A DNA stretch of 64,000 bases from Haliotis asinina (lineage: Eukaryota > Mollusca > Gastropoda > Lepetellida > Haliotidae), in NCBI RefSeq assembly GCF_037392515.1, contig NC_090292.1, positions 46,861,747-46,925,746 on the forward strand, read 5' to 3'. The notes under the pieces are model-generated. The model did no database searches. It was not told the origin of the DNA and was given only the letters and a program-made list of their open reading frames with translations. Numbering within the stretch: position 1 is the stretch's first letter; every line of letters begins with the position of its first letter. A program made the translations under genes and the position numbers. Below, piece by piece: positions 46,487 to 59,740 of the stretch.

Positions 46487-46681
46487 CAGATTATGAAGAA
46501 GTCACCAAACGACAGGGGTATTCCATTGTACTGTGCTATGAACACGGCCGCCACGACACCGTACACAGCTCCCCCGTCCATGTTTACAGTTGTACCAACT
46601 GGGAGGATGACCCTTGAGATCCTCTTGTCCATATGCAGCCTCTCCTCTACACATTCCATTGTTACCGGCAGTGTGGCAGCG
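46487..46681 (-). CDS. SLC1-family transporter, TM7 exon
   Basis: Bounded by ATTCTAG and TG|GTAAGA. It reads [20 protein letters not shown] and on through [20 protein letters not shown] to [18 protein letters not shown]. This is the serine-rich HP1 end (SSSATLP), the link and TM7 with the sodium-binding NMD motif (NMDGT in EAATs, NMDGG here). The exon before it, which should encode the rest of HP1 (TALATSS), is not found between 46,682 and 47,070, where repeat DNA runs up to the duplication junction. Only the last 160 or so residues of a carrier of about 500 are therefore present in this unit. Confidence 0.85.
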
Positions 46682-46699
46682 CTAGAATGTGAATGTATG

Positions 46700-46972
46700 T
46701 TTTAAGTATCTTCACATCGACAATATGTCACTCGTATCGTGACGAAAACAATTAATTTTATGCTTAGTACTTAATGGTAAATTCTGAAAACCTGTCAGTG
46801 ATCATGAAGGACAATAAAATAACTAGATGATCACAGATTCGAATGTAAGACTAGTAATGGGATCCAAAACAATTTAACTATTGGTGACAATACGATGTAA
46901 AAACAGGCCATATATTGCAAACAACGGGGGGGTAGATCACCATACTAGGGACCGTGGGGTATATGTTGTAAG
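46700..46972 (+). mobile_element. Repeat family 3 copy beside duplication junction
   Basis: CTTCACATCGACAATATGTC to GGGTAGATCACCATACTAGG. It ends about 100 bases before the junction at 47,071. Confidence 0.7.
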
Positions 46973-48645
46973 CAATCATTATTCCACTTATAGCTATGGA
47001 ACGTGGGACATGTTCACCTTGAGCTTGTGGCAAATGCTGTAAGCAGGGCAGGTAGTGATCTGAGGTATATGAACCAGTGGCTGTGCTGTATTAAATGCTA
47101 CCGATTATCAATAGTCATAAGAGCAAGGATTGTCAAGATATAGACGGTCTTGATTTGTTGAATGGTTGCAGCGTAGTAAATAGTCTGTCTCACAGCCTGT
47201 CCCTTCCTGCAATGCTGAAGTCCAGTGCTGCGATTCAAAATGTTAACAATATATATGCACCTCTCCGTCAGCATGTTAATCAGTGCAGCACTACTAACAT
47301 TGTGACGTAATCGCTCACTTGGGGACCGTGTCAAGAGCTGTTATTCTGATTCGACACTTTGTCACAGCGGATGTGTAACTGCGTCACGTGATGCAACCTC
47401 CTGTCATTGTTTTACCGAGGTGGAAGCTTTGTAAACAAATGGATTAGGTGTAGAAGCAATTTGCGGTAAAGCCTAATCCTGGTGTCATCTAAATCATCAT
47501 GTTGTGGTAATTAAAGATTTATTACACCACGGGCGATGAATGAATGAATGAATGAATGAATGAATGAATGAATAGTCGACCGATCTCATGTTCGACCATG
47601 TTCAAAGCGTTGAAATTTCAAAGTGATAACAGCAAGCACTAATGAAATCTACACTTTGATTGAAAGATAAAACGATTCGCTATACGTCTCAAATTACAAG
47701 TATATGACTCACACACAAGTGCCAAGAGCCAGTCAAAGGAGATAAAATAACCCTTTGGATATAAATTCTAACCATATCCCACTAGCAATTTGCAGACACG
47801 TGTGGAACTGAAAATGGCAATATACACGGCTCAGCAGTAGTGATGTATATTTCATCTCAATGATGCGTGTCTATATCACTCATCTGACAGCTATGGACAA
47901 CAGGTGCGAGGCGGGAAGCACGAGAAACATCCACCATGCTTCACGTGCTTCAGGTGAGACAACGGGAGAGTCAAGCTGGGTGCGTTTGGACAAATCCACT
48001 TGTGGTCGGAAACAGTGTTCAGCCCTGTAAAGTATACCTTCAGCAATATGTCAGCAACACGAACGGCAGGGCATAACTTCACAAATAATGTTTCACTGCA
48101 CAGGCGGCTGGTACCTAGAAATAAATATGGAGAGAGTCCATATTGGTTGACTATTGCTAAAAACGGCGTAAAACCATACCCACTCACTCACCTCATTTTG
48201 GAGTACCGAGAAAAATGACACACTCGCCATAACGCAGCACACCTCGTTCGTATCAATTATCGCCACGTGAACGGGTCTTGTCTGTTCTCTTGAGATTCTG
48301 TGATTATATCTCCGAGGTGAATTATTTTTCACGAATCATTGAACTGGACGGTGTATATTGTACACTGTCTCAAACACACAAAGACAATCCCAGCGGGCGC
48401 ACCCCATTCACAGATCTTTAAATAGGTGTCTATTGCCAATTAACCTTTTTATATGCTTTCACTGAATCGTCCTTTTTGGTGTATATTCCTGTGTAGGAGT
48501 TGTGCTCCTGTGAGATATGTGCGTTGTTTGTTTTGCTTGTGAGCTAGTTCATTGAGTGACTTCGTGCATGTGATTGACGTGCACTTTAAATGCATGGTCG
48601 ACAGCATATTGGGTGCGTGGATGGCTGGTTGGTTCTTTAACAGCG

Positions 48646-48801
48646 CGGGGCGGTGGGGTAGCCTAATGGTTAAAGCGTTAGCTCGTCACGCCGAAGACCC
48701 GGTTCGGTTCCCCATATGGGTAGAATGTTTGAAGCTCATTTCTTGTTTCCCCCGCTGGGATATTGCTGGGATATTGCTAAAGCTCAACTCAGTCACTCAC
48801 T
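48646..48801 (+). mobile_element. tRNA-derived SINE family 2, unit 2 copy
   Basis: Same element as at 20,230, with both Pol III boxes unchanged. Confidence 0.88.
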
Positions 48802-49471
48802 TTGATACGAGTGTGTATTTTCTGTATATTTTGTTATTAATTCAGTAATAATCAATATTGGGTCACAATGTATAGTGTTGTGAATATTTCGTTTTCGTCA
48901 CATTTCGTTCTAATAGATGGTCAGCACTTTTAGGATTCTTGTTTTTCGGAATTTATCTATTCTTAGTTTTCTGTGTGTTTACTTCCGGGAGACTTATTCA
49001 AGGGCATTCTACAGTGTTAACGGTGGTCGTAAGTGGCCGAACTTTCGGGAAATGACTGAGTATATATATAAAGATTGGTTGCCGTGTTGAGGGCGACACA
49101 CATTCACATAACTGGAGGATATACATCACTGCCAACGCCTGATCATCAAAACCCGTCCACGCCTGAATCTACATTATGTGCTGTCAGACCGATCGCTGTG
49201 TTTACATTCTGCATAGTTGATTATCTCTCGTACTGAGACTTTGGTGAGTTTGCTATATTATATCTCGTGACTCATTGCCTTAGATTTTGTCTCATTTGTA
49301 CTAAATTTGTAATCAGCATTGTGACTACTGACTTGTGACTTTGTATACCTTGCTCTCGTTGCATAATAATACAGAATTTGAACGTTTACGACTTGTCTTT
49401 GTTCTGTTTTGCTGGTTGACAGGGGATTTCTTACATTATTGTCACTGTAAATTCTTAACCGTAACAACTTT

Positions 49472-49755
49472 AATGCCGCACTCAGCAGTATTCCAACAAT
49501 TCAGACAATTCAGTGATCAACAACCTGAGCATCGATCTATGCAACTGGAACAAGTGAGTTTAGTTTTACGCCTCACTCCAGCTATATGGCGGCGGTTTGT
49601 AAATAATCGGGTCTGGTCGAGGCCTGGGCAACCGAGAACTGATGATGTGTCAACCAAGTCAGTGATCCTGACCACCCGATCCCCTTACAACTAGCACCCC
49701 CTTACAACTAGCACGGGCTACTGAAGATCGGTTCTAACCCGGACCTTCAGCCACA
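49472..49755 (+). mobile_element. SINE family 1 pair, unit 2 copy
   Basis: Corresponds to 21,056-21,320, with a 17-bp tandem gain (CCCCTTACAACTAGCAC twice) near 49,690. Confidence 0.85.
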
Positions 49756-49851
49756 GTCGAGTACACAAATATGGACATCTTACAAGTCTTCATATCATAC
49801 GTAAAAATAAATAAGCAGATACATTTGTGAATAGTGTTTCCGTAATACCTT

Positions 49852-50338
49852 AGTGAGTGAGTTAATATTTGACGTCACATCGACAATATCTGAGCCATAT
49901 CGTGACGAGAACATAACACTGAAATGGAATATATTTACATTATAAAACCTGTCGACAGAGGACAGTAAAACAACTAGAATATCACAGAAAAAAATGTAAA
50001 ACTAGTAATAATGCCTAAAACAATTTATCTATAGAGGAGAAGACAATATAAAAATGGGCTATAGATTGCTAACAACTGAAGGTAGATCACCATACTAGGG
50101 ATCAAGGGGACTTACAGTATTTCTGCTACCTACATGGACCGTAGCTGGATTTACATCATCCCTCAGCCGTCAGCAATTTGAAAAATCTAGCCATACAGTC
50201 AAAAGACACATTCTACGATTAAAAACGTGGAAAGTTTAAATTTACTTTGAATGTTTGTGGACTTACGTACCCTCTCAAGAGGACAATAGTTTTACAGTAC
50301 TTCAACCCCCTTTGAGGATGCAGCCACTAACAAGGACA
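49852..50338 (+). mobile_element. Repeat family 3, unit 2 copy
   Basis: Corresponds to 21,417-21,905. Confidence 0.75.
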
Positions 50339-50405
50339 GTTACGAATAAATATCCGTAATACGTAATGAGGAAGGTTTAAACTGATTATAGTTACTTCTT
50401 CGGTG

Positions 50406-50445
50406 CACAGGCCCTCGAGTCTTTGCGAGGATTAAAGATTTTTTA

Positions 50446-50518
<73 letters not shown>

Positions 50519-51098
50519 CATGAGATGACACCCGACTTGGAACGTTGTACTGTGAAGCGTTCCAAGTCGGGGGTCATCTCAGAATTTCTATATTGTCACG
50601 CAGTGTTCTATGAAATAAACTCTCAACACTGTGACTAATCTACTTTCACTTTAATTCTATTTGGAACAACAATGTTCACAACAATCTAGTCCTGTTGTGA
50701 CTACAACCAAAAACTATCAATATGTATCACAAATGCAGCCTATCAACTAGCGAGTCATAATCAAATATAACGATAAGCCGTCAACTATACAACCTTTCGC
50801 CAGTCTAACACTATATTTAATCAGGGCTCGCCGAAAACACGACCGCTAAAGTCCGAAGTTCTAACAATACTGTTCAAAACTGCTATCTGGGGAACCTGCA
50901 GGCTCAACTCCACGTGTTTCACGCAATGAAATTATGCGAAATGAAAATTGCTTGCGCAAATGTTCGTATTTCCGAAACAAAAACTCACGCGAATATTCTA
51001 CGCTTGCAAACCCAGTTTCTTCTCCTGAACATATGCTTTGAAAAAAAAACATCTAAGAAAAAAAAGCTTTAATCCTCGCAATGACACAAGGGCCTGTG
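50406..51098 (+). mobile_element. hAT-like element, unit 2 copy
   Basis: Same termini and 8-bp duplication CTTCGGTG (50,398-50,405 and 51,099-51,106). The internal AT run is expanded to about 64 bases, and one hairpin arm carries a C-to-A change, so arms 50,521-50,544 and 50,558-50,581 have one mismatch. Confidence 0.8.
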
Positions 51099-51136
51099 CT
51101 TCGGTGTCACGGTGACATTTAGTCTTACGTCACTTG

Positions 51137-51262
51137 CATCAATATTCCTGCAATAGGTGCTGGGACACCAGTGGTTTTCCCACAATGTACCCATACTGGA
51201 ATCGAACCCGGGCCTACGGTGAGACGAGCGGACATGTAACCACTAGATTATCCACCATCATT
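51137..51262 (-). mobile_element. tRNA-derived SINE family 2, unit 2 copy
   Basis: Corresponds to 22,660-22,785. Confidence 0.85.
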
Positions 51263-51300
51263 AACCCTTTGGTTTGGATACTATCAGATGCATTTCTATA

Positions 51301-51476
51301 CAGTGGACGCTGTCTAAACCGGCACTGATCGGAACTGAAGAAATAATCCATTTTAGACAACGTGCCGGATTGGAGAGCTGATGATAAATGTAAAAGCCAC
51401 AAATTGGACTGAGATGTTTTGCCGGTGTTGACATGCTACCGGCATATACAGATGCCGGTTTTGACAGCTTCCACTG
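51301..51476 (+). mobile_element. Pogo-like MITE, unit 2 copy
   Basis: Corresponds to 22,824-22,999, TA flanks kept. Confidence 0.82.
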
Positions 51477-51628
51477 TATTACGTGAAGGTTCTCGCACAT
51501 CAGTGCGTGAGATTAATCTTAACCTAATACCGTCTTAACAAAATGTAGGGATCATGCAAAAATATTTTTCTTCTAAAAATGTGCTACAACAAAGATAACT
51601 GCTGACAACAAGCCCTCTATGCAAGAAA

Positions 51629-51789
51629 GGGGTGCGAGGTGGCCTGGTGGTTAAGGTGTGTTCACGCTGATGACCCCGGTTCGATTCCACGCAAGAGTAC
51701 AATGTTTAAAGCCCATTTCTAGGGTCCCCCCGCCGTGATATTGCTGGAACATCACTAAATGCGGCCTAAAACTATACTCGTTCACTCCT
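51629..51789 (+). mobile_element. tRNA-derived SINE family 2, unit 2 copy
   Basis: Corresponds to 23,152-23,312. Confidence 0.88.
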
Positions 51790-52333
51790 TTGTTGAATCT
51801 AGGGAGTGGAATAAAACACTCAGACTTTGATACGCATTCAGCGCACAACCAGCCGGACCGTTAACGACATAGAGAAGTAACTAAGCAACTACTTCCATAA
51901 GCTCGGAATTTCATTTTTCTTAAAATTTGCTCACAATAGGGTCAGTTGTACCGTATAGCCGGACCAAGCCACCGCTCTGTCAGCCTGTGAACGATTCCGC
52001 TGATCCTATTCCGTGCAAAGTACTTAGATAATAGCGATAGTGTGAAAAAGATCCATCATTGTTCTTTTCTATAGCATGGTCTTTTTGTCTGTCCCTTCAT
52101 GTCGATTCTGGTTACGAGTGATTGACAGATGTAGATTACACGATACGGAAGTGCTGAGATGTGTCACGTGATAACTTCAACACAAAGCCTCAGATTGAAG
52201 GATAAGCATGGAGGCATACCACCTGTAGCAGGCGGTACGTATTTTACGGTCGCTTCTGCTAATACCGCGCAATAAATTTAACTTCCGTCAAATTTAGGTT
52301 AAAGTATCCCATTGCCTTCTGGGGTAACGTTTT

Positions 52334-52563
52334 GTGAGTGAGTGAGTGAGTTTAGTTTTACGCCACACTCAGCAATATTCCAGCTGAATGGCGGTGGTCT
52401 GTAAATATTCGAGTTTGGACCAGACAATCCAGTGTTCAAATCGATCTGCGCAACTGGGAACCGATGACGTGTCAACCAAGTCAGTGAGCCTGACCACCAG
52501 ATCCCGTTAGTCGCCTCTAAGTATAGCCGCCTTTTGTGACAAGCATGGGTTGCTGAAGACAGT
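52334..52563 (+). mobile_element. SINE family 1, unit 2 copy
   Basis: Corresponds to 23,857-24,086. Confidence 0.9.
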
Positions 52564-52686
52564 ACCGTTTTGTTATGTCAACTAATAAGTAACTGTCAAC
52601 AGCTGTTGCATAAACATGCGTGCACAGTCTGACTTTAAGGCAAGAAAAAATCTAATGATTGCGTAAACCGTAACTCTAGTGGTTTG

Positions 52687-52860
52687 ACAGTCAAATTTGC
52701 TGATGGTGCGGCTTCGGTCGGTCTGATTAAAGGGATGGAAGTCCATTTCATAAACGACGTAAAGGATTTTCTACACTGGAGGGACGATAACTACATGCAA
52801 TTAAATGTTGCGAAAACAAAGTTCATCGCTCATTTTGCACAATATCATTGGGACAGATGA
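52687..52860 (+). mobile_element. LINE reverse-transcriptase fragment, unit 2 copy
   Basis: Same 57-codon fragment with FADG, so the catalytic change predates the duplication. Confidence 0.75.
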
Positions 52861-53159
52861 TATTTGTTTAAAATATCATTTTTTTGACATGTTCATACAT
52901 TTATTTAAATATCCCTTGTCTACAATTTCTTTGTATCAAGTGGACTATCTTTTAAGTATACCTTGCCACTGAGGGGTATTCAGTAGAAAGGCCCTGCTCA
53001 GTGCAACAGGATGACCTTATTAGAGATTTCACGATTTCCGAGACATCGAAAGACAATGGAATGATGTTAGTGGAGGTTTATAAAACATATGACATAACTG
53101 TGTGCAATCGTTTTGTAGAGGTGCGAAGTAGCTGGTTCCAAGGTTCGTTTTATTTGTTT

Positions 53160-53325
53160 GTGATTAATATCGCACCCAGCAGCTGTATTCCAGCTATATG
53201 ACGGGTGTCTGTAAGTCTGGACCAGACAACCCAGTGATCAGCAGCATGAGTGTCGTTCAATGCAAATGGAACACGATGACATGTGTCAGTCAAGCGAGCA
53301 AGCCTGACACCCGATCCCGTTAGTA
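53160..53325 (+). mobile_element. SINE family 1, unit 2 copy
   Basis: Corresponds to 24,683-24,848. Confidence 0.82.
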
Positions 53326-54815
53326 TTGTAACAGTGTAATCCGTTGTAAAAGGCTGTTTTGTCTTTGAAGATTTGGATATTATTGCAGTGACTTCTTTTG
53401 AATATAACACATGGCCAAGATGTTGAAAACCAGGAAACTGTGGCTTCCGAGCTGAAAAAATATATTGAAAACCACGAAACTGTAGCCTCCGAGCTGAAAA
53501 AATGTATTGCCATTTCGCACAAATTGGATATCAGGAATTAACATAAACGGTATCCGGAAAGGGTGGGGTAATGAGAGGATATGGTACACTAGTAGTACAT
53601 TTGGACCCGTCACAGCCGTAAAAGAGGTGACGGGTCGATACAAAATTATCAGTATATCAACAGATTTCTAAATTTGGTATCATTTTTGCAGAAAACTGTA
53701 TCCCGTATCCAGTTATGTAATGCAAAAATCAAATCATCAGGGCATTTGTTTGACAAGTGGCGTCCCCTTATGGTACGATCTGTAAAGTTCTCTTAAACGT
53801 AAATTGCTTACTTTTATCATTCAGTGTGTGTTTGTTTATAAAGATATTTCAGTATTGATATGACGTATAGCAGGAAAATGATTTTTCAAGTCAGTATTTA
53901 GGATTTGACACATTAGGTAACTTCTAAAAACCTCGAATTTTCATCGATGAAAAATAGATTTTTATAATAAAAAGATTTTTTTAACAACATGTAATTTTAT
54001 TTAATAAATTCACACTTGATTAATATTCAAAAACAGAGAGGATTATCATAACCTTCAATTAAAACCCAAATAAATATTTGACAAGGGGAGATAACCCTTG
54101 CCCAGCTTCACCTCAAGATAAATGCTTGTCTGGCCAAAATATCATGAAGTATAATTAGAAGCAGGATAAAGGGAAATAACTGCGTAACATAAATACGCGC
54201 TCCAAATGTCATACTGCGTCGCACACGGTATGCGCAGAGTCTTACAAAAAAAGTGGTAAACTTGCGGCTCGGGTTTGTTAGACTGAGTATAAGCGGTGTA
54301 ACGAATATCTTTGAACCTAAGTTTACTTAGACCTGGTCTGCGCACAAACCACGGTGTCCAAACTCTTTAAATTGGCGTGTTTGTTTCAAACGCATGCAGG
54401 AACACCCAAAACTTAGTCTGTCCTACAGACCCGGAAGCACATATATCCAAGAAAGCCCTTGCGAGTCTAGCAAATGTGGCAAGTCTAGATTATCCGAGGT
54501 TCAGCTTCTTTAAATGAAGAAAAGTCCGAAAGCATTGGAGAAAGTCCGTTGCTGGTGTCCGCCCCCGTGTTGATGATTGACAGAAGCGGCAAATAATCTC
54601 ACGCACGCACGCGCGCGCACTTATTTATTTATTTATTTATAGTCGGTTGATATCAGAATAACAAAGATACGGGGTGGGGTCGGGTAGCATGTGTGTGTAT
54701 GGTGGGGGCTGGGTGAAATCTAGAATTATTACAGTAAGAAATACAGGGCCTAGAGACTCTCACTTTCCATGAGTTATGCTTAGCATTACGCGCTTTTAGT
54801 TATAGTTTTTACAAA

Positions 54816-54922
54816 AACACTGCAGGCACCACACATGACCTTCACACATTATACCTATGCAGATGATCCAAACCCGGTGGTCGAAGTGACGAGCAAACAC
54901 TTTAACCATAAGGCTAACCCAA
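54816..54922 (-). mobile_element. tRNA-derived SINE family 2, unit 2 copy
   Basis: Corresponds to 26,340-26,445. Confidence 0.65.
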
Positions 54923-56045
54923 TGTGCGAAACTTGAATTTCGATAAAACATTCAGACAATGACCTACCTATCCAAACTTTCTCGTGTGAAAATGAAAATA
55001 GACACCACAAACAACAACTCTGGTTACACTGAACTCCATCTCCTTATTTCATAAGAAAATGGTATTTACTACTGAAGTTTAAATCTTTAGACTGTCCCTG
55101 TTTGATGAGATGGTCGTAAAATGTTTCACAATACTTCTTGACCACTGGTTACACCTGTTGTGTGTTGTGCACGTATTTATTGAAGCTATGTAACGCACAA
55201 TGAGACTGATATAATATCAGTTCCGTACCAGACCGCCATACTTTTCAAGCGGCAGCGCCTCGTTTTGGAATTTCCAGGTCTCCGTTTGTCAGAGCTGGCT
55301 GTACGCACGTGCACACTGTACGACGTCTTTTCAAGGATTAGAAGATAATGTTGCTGTTGTAGAAAATAATATGTGCTTAGATGAATCAAATAATACTGAT
55401 TAATATTTATGTAACCAGTTATAATGAATAAGTCTGAAACACCTGGACTGGTTATTGCACTTAGTTACGCAATATGACGGAACCCAGTCAACGGGTGACA
55501 AGACTGTTGTGTAATCAATGCTTTGACTTGATGAGTTGTAAAATGATTCACAATGCATCTGGCTCACTGATTACACCAAATATATTTTTGCGCGTATTCA
55601 GTTTAGCTCTGTAACGCACAATGTGATTGATATAATATCACTTCTGTACCAGACCGCAAAACATTTCTAGCTGCTGAGTCTCGTTTTGAGATTCACACCG
55701 TTTCAACGTTGCGCTTGATATTATTATTCTTGTACAGACCTGTGTGCGCGAGTGTGTGTACGTGCGTGTGCTTGTGTTTGTGTGTGTGTCTGAGCTGTTA
55801 TTAGTTTAGACAAATGCCTGATTTACACCGTAAGCCCACTGACATACCATGTCACACTGAAACTTCACACCCAAACTCTGACACAGAATACCGTGTCCGA
55901 TCCTGTCGTTGCTTCATTCTTCCATTGTCAATCACCAGGCAAGGTAACATCAAGTACATCGCTTTACCTAGAGACCAGTAATCGAACCTCTTCTGTCAGA
56001 CGCTCTTTCACTGGGGGATGAGGGAGGTCCCTCAAAGTCTTCAGT

Positions 56046-56276
56046 AAGTGAGTGAGTTTAGTTTTCCGCCGCATTCAGAAATGGTCTAACTATATGGAGG
56101 TTGTCTGTAAATAATCGACTCTGGACCAGAAAACCCAGTGATCAACAGCACTAACATCGGCCTACACAACTGCTATGCGATGGCATAGGTCTACCAAGTC
56201 AGAGAGCCAGACCACCCAATCCCGTTAGTCGCCTCTTACGACAAGCATGGGTTACTGAAGGTGAGTTCTATCACGG
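56046..56276 (+). mobile_element. SINE family 1, unit 2 copy
   Basis: Corresponds to 27,568-27,800. Confidence 0.85.
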
Positions 56277-56457
56277 AGCCACACAACGTTCAAGAGGGAA
56301 TATTAAATATATAAAACTACTATTCATTTCTAATCTCCAAGCTGTCGGAAGTGAAAACCAAACAGGGGTATTCAGTTCGCTTCAAGTCGTTGTCTAAAAG
56401 GCTGCTTTCCTTTAAGCTGTGCTAGACGTCGCCCTGATTATCGGCTCTAGATATACC

Positions 56458-56465
56458 TATAAATA
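56458..56465 (+). promoter_or_regulatory. TATA box upstream of Schlafen copy 2
   Basis: The same TATAAATA as in unit 1, with the same downstream sequence and donor. The upstream AAGTGAAA is also kept (about 56,349). Confidence 0.4.
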
Positions 56466-56487
56466 CACGCTTTTTGAGGTCAGACAC

Positions 56488-56628
56488 TCACGTTGCAGGT
56501 GATTAGAAAAAAAACCCCGATTGATCAGTTATCGATCTCAGCTCTTGCAGGAACTTGCAAAGTCATGCAATACAAACTCAGCACAATGGCGGGAAATGCA
56601 CACCCGTTGCTCCCCAAATACATGTGCA
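56488..56628 (+). CDS. Candidate first exon of Schlafen-like gene copy 2
   Basis: The unit-2 equivalent of 28,010-28,150, with the same ATGs and the same CAG|GTAAGA donor. The same uncertainty about the start codon applies. Confidence 0.3.
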
Positions 56629-56751
56629 GGTAAGATTTCTCAATGATATCTCACTATTAATGATAGTTAAGGACACATTAATATGCCCTTTTGTCGTGTA
56701 AACTAATTCGTGTCTAGTACATTTCACAGCATGCTCATTTTCATTCTGTAG

Positions 56752-56880
56752 AAATGATCTTCAGCAACCCATGCTTGTCGTAAGACGCGACAAACGAGGT
56801 CAGCTGGTTTGCTGACTTGGTTCATGTATGTCATCGTATCCTTTTGCGTAGACCGATGCTCATGCTGTTGATCACTTAAT
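56752..56880 (-). mobile_element. SINE family 1, partial, unit 2 copy
   Basis: Corresponds to 28,270-28,400. Confidence 0.8.
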
Positions 56881-56991
56881 AGTATGTTCAAGATATCTAA
56901 TTAACAGACTGGAAAGTTTCTGAGTTCAGCGGAAAACAACTCAGGGAACGACAATCGAAAAAAAACAAACAAGCAAGCAGAAAAGAAAACA

Positions 56992-57149
56992 ATTGAGTAG
57001 AGGTGCTTTGAAGAAAAACAGTTGAGTAGAGGTGCTTTGAAGAAAAACAGTTGAGTAGAGGTGCTTTGAAGAAAAACAGTTGAGTAGAGGTGCTTTGAAG
57101 AAAAACAGTTGAGTAGAGGTGCTTTGAAGAAAAACAGTTGAGTAGAATG
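56992..57149. repeat. 29-bp minisatellite, one unit fewer than unit 1
   Basis: Six starts of GTTGAGTAGA against seven in unit 1. Confidence 0.93.
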
Positions 57150-57420
57150 TGTACGTTGCATCGTCATTGTTTCAGCCATGTCTGCACATTCAATAAAGAA
57201 GACAAACAAATAACAAAAAAACATTACATTGCATTAACGGTTCTTATTAATAACTGATAAATATTTCTAATGCAATTGTAGCAATATCAGTTTTTGTTTC
57301 ATTATTGCATGTTTAAACGAATTAGGTTTCTTGAATGGTTTGTTCATAGATAACCATTTTATTATTGGTAGTCTTGATTAGTTGTGATTGTTCGTGGCTG
57401 GATCCTCAAAGGGGTTGAAG

Positions 57421-57589
57421 TATTGCAAACTATTGTCCTCCTGAGAGAGTACGTAAGTCCCAAAACACTTGATGTAAATTTAAGTCTACCAGGTTTTTAA
57501 TGGTCAGTTTTACTGTATGGCTAAATCTCAGCACATGTATGTATGTATGTATGTATGTATGTATGTATGTATGTATGTATGTATGTATG

Positions 57590-57620
<31 letters not shown>

Positions 57621-58145
57621 GTATGTATGTATGTATGTATGTATGTATGTATGTATGTATGTATGTATGTATGTATGTATGTGTATGTGTGTGTTTGTGT
57701 GTGTGTGTTTGTGTGTGTGTATGTGTGTGTGTATGTATGTGTTTGTGTGTGTGTATGTTTGTGTGTCTCTGTGTGTGTATGTATGTAATAATGTGTGTGT
57801 GTGTTTGTGTGTGTATGTGTTTGTGTGTGTGTGTTTGTGTGTGTATGTGTTTGTGTGTGTGTATGTGTTTGTGTGTGTGTATGTGTTTGTGTGTATGTTT
57901 GTGTGTCTCTGTGTGTGTATGTATGTAATAATGTGTGTGTGTGTGTTTGTGTGTGTGTATGTGTTTGTGTGTGTGTGTGTATGTGTTTGTGTGTGTGTAT
58001 GTTTGTGTGTCTCTGTGTGTGTATGTATGTAATAATGTGTGTGTGTGTGTTTGTGTGTTATAAACACGTATCCTGCATTTATCACTCGTTTTAGTCATGA
58101 TATGGCTGAAATATTGTCGATGTGAATTTAAATCGTAACTCCCGC
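57421..58145 (-). mobile_element. Repeat family 3 copy with microsatellite, unit 2
   Basis: Corresponds to 28,943-29,690 but keeps 66 bases (57,465-57,530, with CAGTTTTACTGTATGGCTA) that match the reversed family 3 interior, so unit 1 has lost them. The TATG/TG tract (57,536-58,057) also differs in length. Confidence 0.72.
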
Positions 58146-59740
58146 ACTCAAATACAATTGTGCAAGGGTACCCGAAACTTTCCGCGCCAGGAAAGGTTTT
58201 GTACCGTCTTAACGACAGTAGAGTTGAGTCACGTGTCGCTATTGCAGTGTCGTTTTGTATGTTATCTATACAAGCAGTGTTTGTTGTCGTCCATTCGAGA
58301 CAGCAGACAGAAGTCTGGCTTTATATAGCTGTGCATTGATCCAACAGGTATTTACCCCTACTGTGTAGTCTTAGTGTCCCCGATTTCATACCAAGGAGCG
58401 GCAATGTTAAAACGTTGTCAACATAAACAAATACTGTAAGGAAAACATAATTGTCAGTCACTCAGTCTGTGTAACACAAAGTCAATGTCAGTCCCTTTGA
58501 TGAGCAGCCCGCTTGATTTCATCTGAATAATCCAATCTGGCAGAACAGCCAGATAATAACCTATTTCATATGTTTATTCCCAAAATAGTGATTTCCTATT
58601 TTTTCGTACTTTCTGTTATTGTCTATCGTGTCATGGTTAAATTTCTAAAGCTTGAAATAACGAGAAAATTTAGAGTTTTTAAAAGAAACTTGAAACAATG
58701 GGAAAATAAGCGAAATTGCGCGAATATATTCGAGAAATGTTCAAACTCTAAAATAGACAAATAATTGAAACAAGGAGAAATTATATCAAAGTGGCGTTAT
58801 TAAGCTTTTGTTCAAAATTAGCTAACGTCCCGAAACAAACCCAATAATTCAGGTTGGTAGGAGAGTTGAATCAGGCTTTATGTCGCATTGGCATTATTCC
58901 CGCATCAATGACGAGATGAAGCCTGAGTTCATAAAAAATTGAAGTGCAGAGTACAAATGAGTTTTATTTTGAAAACACACATAATCAGTACATTTCATTT
59001 AGAATCAGAAAATGTCGTGTGTGTGTGTGTGTGTTCTTGAAACATTAACGCTATAAAACAGTTAGAGCGTAGTTCCAAGTTTTCAACGTGACGTAACGCG
59101 GTCGGTCATCCATAATGCTATTCATTCGGCTGACGATCTGCTTATACCATTCTAAATTTAAACAGTCGTCACTAAAGTAGGTGGGACATAACAATAACAC
59201 ACGTGAACGTATTCACACCCTGAAAGAGTCAGAGTTGTAAAGACGTCATTCGTGACTGGTAACGTTACACAGTAACGCGGACAACACGAAAAATAAATAC
59301 ATACTTAACATTCGATTAATCATGAGATGAGTGTTGTGAGTATAGGTGTATGTCTTTACCTACATATGGGGAGTCTACCTACATATGGGGCATTTACCAG
59401 TGAAAGTCACGCTGCCTGAAAGCGATGTCTATGTTGACATAATGGGTATGTAAATGTATCCCTGTATTCTGTATGTATGTCTGTGTGTGTAGTCAGTGAA
59501 ATGACAGAAAGTAAATCTCAACATATTAACAGTAAATTTAAACTTGCCACTTGTTTAGTCGTAGGATATGTGTGCTTTGTTTTATGGGAAGGTGTGTCTT
59601 CCTTTTAACCAGGTTAATTATCATTTAATTATCGTGTGTTTAAAATACACTGAACTGTTTGATAAAGCTTAATTGACATGATTTGTAGATAAATATTTGT
59701 TAATGATTGGGAGTTTAAGTTAGAGACATATATTATTACT

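Larger units (their letters stand above)
44350..46681 (-). pseudogene. 5'-truncated SLC1 gene (three 3' exons only)
   Basis: The three exons are intact but lack promoter and upstream exons on the right, where unit 2 of the duplication begins at 47,071. If the tandem model is right, this is a duplicated 3' fragment without a promoter, and the full gene lies past unit 2. If the apparent duplication is an assembly artefact, the gene is simply split in the assembly. The 1.6-kb intron between 44,912 and 46,487 is mostly a 27-bp tandem array. Confidence 0.6.
18619..47070 (+). repeat. Unit 1 of 28.45-kb direct tandem duplication
   Basis: From GAACCAGTGGCTGTGCTG at 18,619 the sequence is matched base for base by 47,071 onward. 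Landmarks keep an offset of about 28,416 to 28,910 bases; the shifts come from repeat-length changes. Upstream of 18,619 and 47,071 the sequences are unrelated, so this is one breakpoint. A simple tandem duplication of 18,619-47,070 explains the layout: its end (47,070) abuts the start of the second unit (47,071). The unit carries a whole Schlafen-like gene and the 3' part of an SLC1 gene. The right limit of unit 1 is inferred from this model, since only the part up to about 35,090 can be compared in the window. Confidence 0.85.
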
